From a bacterium (lineage in GTDB: Bacteria > Patescibacteriota > Minisyncoccia > Minisyncoccales > PEYH01): a DNA stretch of 8,366 nucleotides. How positions within the stretch are numbered: the first letter of the stretch is position 1; each line of letters starts with the position of its first letter. Of the stretch, positions 5,089 to 8,366 are shown in pieces. The DNA is taken from positions 1 to 8,366 of the forward strand of contig JAGGTU010000040.1 of the NCBI GenBank assembly GCA_021163545.1, given 5' to 3'. The notes below the pieces were generated by a model that searched no databases, had not been told where the DNA came from, and saw only the letters and a list, made by a program, of their open reading frames with translations. The translations under genes and the position numbers were made by a program.

Positions 5089-6009
5089 ATGATTTCAAAA
5101 ATAAAATACCAAGATTTTCTTTGGCTAAATATAAAAAAGCCTACAAAAAAAGATTTAGAGTATCTGGAAACCAATTTTAATTTTCATCCGGTTGTTATTA
5201 AAGAACTGAAAAAACCATCGGTTCGAGCACATGTGGATCATTTTGAAGATTATTTATATTTTGTATACCATATTCCAATTTACGATCCTGCAATTCGCTC
5301 CTCTGTCCCAAAAGAAATTGATTTTATTGTCACACAAAATTGCCTGATAACCGCTACTTATGAATCAATTGACATTTTTGAAGAGTTTTTTAAAAAATGT
5401 AAAGAAGATCTCAGGTTGCAGGAGTTATATTTAAGAGATGGTCCCGGAGGTGTTATTGTTGAGATTATTAAAATTGCTATTCAATTTGCTTTTAGAGAAC
5501 TTACACACATCGCAGAAAAACTTGGGATGGTAGAAAGAGAAATTTTCTCAGAGGGGGCAGATGAGGAGACAAAAGTCAAAGAAATTTCTTTTATTAAAAG
5601 AGATATTCTAAACTTTCAACTTATAACCAGGCCCCATCAGAAACTTCTTCACTCTTTATTTTTGGAGGGAAGCAAATTTTTTGGGCGTAAATACAAAGTT
5701 TATTTTTCTACCCTTGAGGCGGAGGAGATGAAAGTTATTGACACCCTTCAAAATTATCGCGATATGGTTGATTCTTTAGAGACAACAAATTCCAATTTGA
5801 TTAACATCAAAATCAATAAGATAATGAAAATTATCACCGTTTTGGCCTTTATTACCTTTCCTTTAACATTTTTAAGTTCCCTTTTTGGGATGAATGTAGA
5901 ATATGCCCCATTTTTGGGAAGGCCCGGAGATTTTTGGATTATTTCTCTTTCAATGCTTGTTTTGGCATTTTTAATGTTTGTTTATTTTAAAAGAAAAAAA
6001 TGGATCTAA
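5089..6009 (+). CDS. corA: CorA-like divalent metal ion transporter
   Basis: A 306-residue inner-membrane protein of the CorA (2-TM-GxN) family, importing magnesium or related divalent cations as a pentamer. The N-terminal cytoplasmic domain (1 to about 245) contains LWLNIKKPT, the HFEDYLYFVYH strand-helix stretch (51-61) and long helices. Two C-terminal membrane segments lie at about 247-266 and 283-300, with the signature GMN (267-269) directly after the first. The short tail KRKKWI is basic, as expected for the cytoplasmic side. The gene starts 15 bases after the nuclease stop and is followed six bases later by the small basic gene, so it belongs to the same operon. Metal specificity (Mg, Co, Ni or Zn) cannot be read from the sequence. 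Confidence 0.93.
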   Translation: MISKIKYQDFLWLNIKKPTKKDLEYLETNFNFHPVVIKELKKPSVRAHVDHFEDYLYFVYHIPIYDPAIRSSVPKEIDFIVTQNCLITATYESIDIFEEFFKKCKEDLRLQELYLRDGPGGVIVEIIKIAIQFAFRELTHIAEKLGMVEREIFSEGADEETKVKEISFIKRDILNFQLITRPHQKLLHSLFLEGSKFFGRKYKVYFSTLEAEEMKVIDTLQNYRDMVDSLETTNSNLINIKINKIMKIITVLAFITFPLTFLSSLFGMNVEYAPFLGRPGDFWIISLSMLVLAFLMFVYFKRKKWI

Positions 6010-6015
6010 AAGCCT

Positions 6016-6204
6016 ATGATAAGCAAAAAAAGTCCAAAAAGAAGAAGTTTTGAAATTAGAAAAAAACAAAAAAGAAGGAAAAAACTTAAAAAACTAAAAG
6101 AAAAATATCTTGCCGCCAAAACAAAGGAGGAGAAAGAAAAGATACTTGAGAAGATATTAAAGATTGCCCCGACAATCAATTTAGAAGAATGGCTTGAGGA
6201 ATAA
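6016..6204 (+). CDS. Small basic helical protein of unknown function
   Basis: A 62-residue protein with a very basic N-terminal half (KKSPKRRSFEIRKKQKRRKK) and a second half with alternating charges that looks like a helical hairpin, ending in the acidic EEWLEE. It has no membrane segment or cysteine. The composition suggests an RNA- or ribosome-associated protein, and it resembles short EIRKKQKRRKK-type proteins I recall from Patescibacteria and Planctomycetes, but I cannot name a function. The tight packing between corA (6 bases) and trmI (3 bases) on the same strand supports it being real. An opposite-strand frame over it is rejected. The GAGGA near its 3' end may serve as the trmI ribosome binding site. 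Confidence 0.7.
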   Translation: MISKKSPKRRSFEIRKKQKRRKKLKKLKEKYLAAKTKEEKEKILEKILKIAPTINLEEWLEE

Positions 6205-6207
6205 ATT

Positions 6208-7011
6208 ATGCGAAACCAAACTTTCAAAATTGGCGACCAAGTCTTACTTATAGATTCAAGGGGCAAGAAATATCTTATAAGGCTGAAAGACAAAAAGGGA
6301 AGTTTTCATTTTCACAGAGGAGAGATTCGCTTCCTTGATATTTTGGGAAAAAAAGAAGGGGATATAGTTTATACCTCAAAAGGAGAGAAAGTTTTATTAT
6401 TCTTGCCAACCCTTTGGGAGTACATCCTAAAAATGCAAAGAGGGGCCCAAATTATTTATCCAAAAGACATTGGGCAGATTTTAATGTTAGCTGATATCTT
6501 TCCTGGAGCAAAAGTTTTGGAAGCAGGAACCGGCTCTGGCGCTTTAACCTTAGCACTTTTGAGGGGAGTTGGCAAAAAAGGAAAGGTTGTTTCTTTTGAA
6601 AAAAGAAAGGAATTTTTAGAGATTGCTAAAAAGAATATAGAAAGATTTAAAAAAATAAAAAAAGAGGAATGGGGTAAGTTGGTTTTAAAAAATAAAGATC
6701 TAAAAGAAGGAGTAGGGGAGAGAGATTTTGATAGAGCCTTTTTAGATTTACCAGAACCCTGGGAATTACTTGAGCAAATAAAGAAAGCCCTAAAACCTGG
6801 AGGAATTTTGATTTGTTATCTTCCTACAGTTTTACAAATATTTAACCTCACAGAAACAATTGAGAAAAAATATTCAAAAGACTTTTATATTATGGGAATC
6901 TACGAAGTATTACAAAGAGGATGGCAAAAAGCGGGAGTTAGTTTAAGGCCAAAAGACAGAATGGTTGGCCACACGGGCTTTATTATCGCCCTCAGAAGGC
7001 TTAAAAGTTAG
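6208..7011 (+). CDS. trmI: tRNA (adenine-58-N1)-methyltransferase, TrmI family
   Basis: A 267-residue cytosolic SAM-dependent enzyme that methylates N1 of A58 in the T-loop of tRNA; the family works as a tetramer. The N-terminal small beta domain (1 to about 65) is followed by RGAQIIYPKDIGQIL (78-92), the SAM-binding motif VLEAGTGSGALTLAL (103-117), the acidic end of the next strand at Glu131, the catalytic Asp180 in FLDLPEPWE, and the C-terminal RPKDRMVGHTGFI (247-259). Length and motif order agree with Thermus and mycobacterial TrmI. GAGGA at 6196-6200, seven bases before the ATG, is a plausible Shine-Dalgarno inside the previous gene. It is the last gene of the operon and converges on the thioredoxin–CcdA gene with a three-base gap. 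Confidence 0.93.
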   Translation: MRNQTFKIGDQVLLIDSRGKKYLIRLKDKKGSFHFHRGEIRFLDILGKKEGDIVYTSKGEKVLLFLPTLWEYILKMQRGAQIIYPKDIGQILMLADIFPGAKVLEAGTGSGALTLALLRGVGKKGKVVSFEKRKEFLEIAKKNIERFKKIKKEEWGKLVLKNKDLKEGVGERDFDRAFLDLPEPWELLEQIKKALKPGGILICYLPTVLQIFNLTETIEKKYSKDFYIMGIYEVLQRGWQKAGVSLRPKDRMVGHTGFIIALRRLKS

Positions 7012-7026
7012 GCTTTAAAACCTAAC
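7007..7026. terminator. Weak convergent terminator palindrome
   Basis: GTTAGG (7007-7012) pairs with CCTAAC (7021-7026) around a loop containing TTTAAA. The trmI stop TAG (7009-7011) is in the left arm and the minus-strand stop TAA (7015-7017) is in the loop. A TTTT run follows on the minus strand only, so it would mainly end the ccdA-like transcript. Six A/T-rich pairs make it much weaker than the other two terminators. Confidence 0.45.
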
Positions 7027-8187
7027 AGAACTCTGTAGATAATAAAATCCTAGGGCAAAAAGAACAATTGCCTCAATTAAAGTAATCCAAACAACAAATT
7101 TTGGAGAAGATACCCTAAGTTTCATAGTAAACACCGCAACCAAGAAGACGATAATTTCATCCAAAAGATAGAAAAACAAATAAATGAGAAGGTAAATAAA
7201 GTAAAGAAAGACTGAGATCTGAGCCTGTGATAAAATGCCTGCAAAGATTACCGGAATAACTGCAGAACAGGGAAATTCTACTATAGTAATCACTGCTGCG
7301 AAAATAAACACCCCAAGTATTATCAAAAGAATATTCTCTGATTTCTGCACAGATGTTTGAATTTTTGAAAATATTTTAGAGGCAGTAGATTTGCCTGTTT
7401 TTACCTCACAAGCCGGTCCATATTTTTTGAATTTAACAAATTGCCTTAAGAAATAAATACCTCCACCAACTCCCAACAGCCCAATAAGAACTTCCATTGC
7501 TCTTAAAAAAGAAGCAAGGAAAGAAAAAATCTGGTACCAGAGAATTATTAAAAGCCCATATACAATTGCTGTTGTAAGTAGAAATATCCCTCCAAAAAGG
7601 AGAACCTTTTTTCTTTGCTTGAAAGCCAATACCAATCCCAAAATTAAAGCCAAGGCTCCAAGGGAGCAGACATTAAAACCATCAAGAAAACCTAAAATTA
7701 TTGCTTGTATTGGCAGAGCATATTTAGCTAAATCTATTTTGCCAACAAAAGGTAAAGAAGGTTTGCTTTCTGTGGGCAAAGAAGGGGGTTGGTAAGAAGT
7801 TTCAGTTTCTGCTTTTTTGAGTTCTTCTAACTGCCTCTGAATAGATTCTTCAATTTTTTTCCCCATGGTCTCTTGAGTGTCAAATCCCACAAAAAAGTCC
7901 TTTCCAACAAAAGTTAGAGGCACCAAACCCATATATCGCTGAGCACCATATTGCTCACAGAGCTCTTTTAATAACTTTTGGTTTTCTGGCTCGCCTACAA
8001 AATAACGATTCACTTTAACCTCAGGATATTTTTCTTCTATGTAATCTAGAAACTTCTCCTCGACTGCACAATGAGGACATGTTTTAAGATAGAAAAAATG
8101 AATTTCTAATTTTGTTTCTGCGAAGACAGATCCTGAAAGCAAAATAAAAAGAAATAATAATGCAGAAATAAAAAAAGTTTTTTTCAT
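7015..8187 (-). CDS. Exported thioredoxin-fold domain fused to a CcdA/DsbD-type membrane domain
   Basis: A 390-residue membrane protein. Residues 1-23 form a signal peptide with likely cleavage after VFA. Residues about 26-125 are a thioredoxin/glutaredoxin-like domain with the redox motif CPHC (37-40) after FFYLKT and a likely cis-proline Pro90 (GLVPLTF). A proline-rich linker (133-147) leads to six predicted membrane segments (about 160-385) of the cytochrome c biogenesis/DsbD type. Their paired cysteines are Cys174 in GFNVCSLGAL and Cys307 in EFPCSAVIP, which in CcdA/DsbD carry electrons from cytoplasmic thioredoxin across the membrane. The protein probably passes reductant to, or exchanges disulfides in, exported proteins. 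The start at 8187 is chosen because the signal peptide begins there and the promoter lies just upstream; a TTG at 8226 would lie upstream of the predicted transcript. Confidence 0.88.
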   Translation of the reverse strand: MKKTFFISALLFLFILLSGSVFAETKLEIHFFYLKTCPHCAVEEKFLDYIEEKYPEVKVNRYFVGEPENQKLLKELCEQYGAQRYMGLVPLTFVGKDFFVGFDTQETMGKKIEESIQRQLEELKKAETETSYQPPSLPTESKPSLPFVGKIDLAKYALPIQAIILGFLDGFNVCSLGALALILGLVLAFKQRKKVLLFGGIFLLTTAIVYGLLIILWYQIFSFLASFLRAMEVLIGLLGVGGGIYFLRQFVKFKKYGPACEVKTGKSTASKIFSKIQTSVQKSENILLIILGVFIFAAVITIVEFPCSAVIPVIFAGILSQAQISVFLYFIYLLIYLFFYLLDEIIVFLVAVFTMKLRVSSPKFVVWITLIEAIVLFALGFYYLQSSVRF

Positions 8188-8205
8188 AAGCTTTTTCTTT
8201 TTTGC

Positions 8206-8234
8206 AATATAATTTATCTTCTGCAAAATATCAA
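8206..8234 (-). promoter_or_regulatory. Sigma70-type promoter of the thioredoxin–CcdA gene
   Basis: On the minus strand TTGATA (8229-8234) and TATATT (8206-8211) are separated by the optimal 17 bases. The predicted start near 8199 leaves a leader of about 12 bases without a clear Shine-Dalgarno before the ATG at 8187. Confidence 0.7.
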
Positions 8235-8241
8235 GATGAAT

Positions 8242-8269
8242 TTGACATTATTTTTAAAGATGCTAAAGT
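8242..8269 (+). promoter_or_regulatory. Candidate rightward promoter at the window edge
   Basis: A consensus TTGACA (8242-8247), a 16-base spacer, and TAAAGT (8264-8269) preceded by TGC, making an extended -10. It is divergent from the ccdA-like promoter, with -35 boxes seven bases apart, like the prs intergenic region. The gene it would drive lies beyond the window or is not recognisable. It overlaps a 36-codon open stretch that is probably not a gene. Confidence 0.45.
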
Positions 8270-8284
8270 AGATTTTGAGGAAGA

Positions 8285-8366
8285 AGTACCTGTTCTTTAG
8301 CAGGATACTAGAGGTCGTCTCCTCGCAAAAAACCAAAAAAGTAGAGTAATTTTGGAGAGTCTCCAA
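8285..8366 (+). repeat. Cluster of small inverted repeats at the right edge
   Basis: AGTACCTG (8285-8292) pairs with CAGG-A-TACT (8301-8309) with one bulged base. GAGG (8311-8314) pairs with CCTC (8321-8324). The last 15 bases are the palindrome TTGGAGA-G-TCTCCAA (8352-8366), which stops exactly at the window end. No gene is supported here. It could be the leader of a downstream gene, part of a structured RNA, or a sequence end formed at a repeat. Confidence 0.35.

Noticed and set aside
6006..6293. Minus-strand 95-residue hydrophobic frame
   Set aside because: Its Ser/Phe/Leu-rich composition is what antisense of Lys/Glu-rich coding sequence gives; it covers the small basic gene and the start of trmI.
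8188..8226. TTG start extending the thioredoxin–CcdA protein by 13 residues
   Set aside because: It would lie upstream of the predicted transcript start and add a charged stretch in front of a well-formed signal peptide.
8325..8349. tmRNA-like tag sequence starting with GCA AAA AAC
   Set aside because: The tmRNA 5' domain, including the GGATTCGAC-type element, is absent upstream, and the frame does not end in an Ala-Ala tag.
1..8366. CRISPR arrays, tRNA or rRNA genes, insertion sequences, phage genes, direct-repeat arrays
   Set aside because: None was found on reading both strands; every stretch longer than about 300 bases is occupied by a gene.

Overview
This is an AT-rich, densely packed bacterial segment with nine complete protein-coding genes and one cut by the left edge. 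It most likely comes from a Candidate Phyla Radiation (Patescibacteria, Parcubacteria-like) genome. I infer this from the short intergenic gaps, the lysine-rich small proteins, the lack of Shine-Dalgarno sites before several genes, and the gene mix: an MGMT–TsaC fusion, a TrmI-type tRNA methyltransferase, a thioredoxin–CcdA fusion and an archaeal-type secreted beta-propeller protein. TGA is used as a stop (mgsA and the nuclease), so the TGA-recoding lineages are unlikely. The assignment is an inference; no 16S or other marker is present.

Layout. Positions 1-2085 (+) hold the 3' part of a secreted beta-propeller protein (COG4880-like), then a fusion of an O6-alkylguanine-DNA alkyltransferase domain to a threonylcarbamoyl-AMP synthase domain. 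Positions 2072-2590 (+) are a self-contained methylglyoxal synthase unit with its own promoter, leader hairpin, strong ribosome binding site and perfect intrinsic terminator. A HIT-family protein (2647-3051, +) converges on a divergent PRPP synthetase (3072-4022, -), and both stop codons sit inside one 12-bp hairpin. A symmetric divergent promoter pair with a shared -35 box (4056-4104) drives prs leftward and a probable operon rightward. That operon (4125-7011) encodes a membrane-anchored OB-fold protein, a membrane-anchored staphylococcal-type nuclease, a CorA-like metal transporter, a small basic protein and tRNA m1A58 methyltransferase. It converges on a thioredoxin–CcdA membrane protein (7015-8187, -) with a clear sigma70-type promoter. 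The last 140 bases hold an outward-facing promoter candidate and small inverted repeats but no convincing gene.

How the genes may work together. The nuclease and OB-fold proteins look like an exported pair that could degrade and bind external nucleic acid, while PRPP synthetase across the shared promoter supplies PRPP for nucleotide salvage. This would suit a host-dependent cell with limited biosynthesis. TsaC (t6A37) and TrmI (m1A58) are both tRNA modification functions. Methylglyoxal synthase gives a phosphate-releasing bypass of lower glycolysis. The thioredoxin–CcdA protein handles extracytoplasmic disulfides.

No rRNA, tRNA, CRISPR array, insertion sequence or phage gene was seen. No dramatic new multi-gene system stands out. 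The most unusual items are the alkyltransferase–TsaC fusion, the altered active-site motifs of the PRPP synthetase and HIT proteins, and the compact regulatory geometry.
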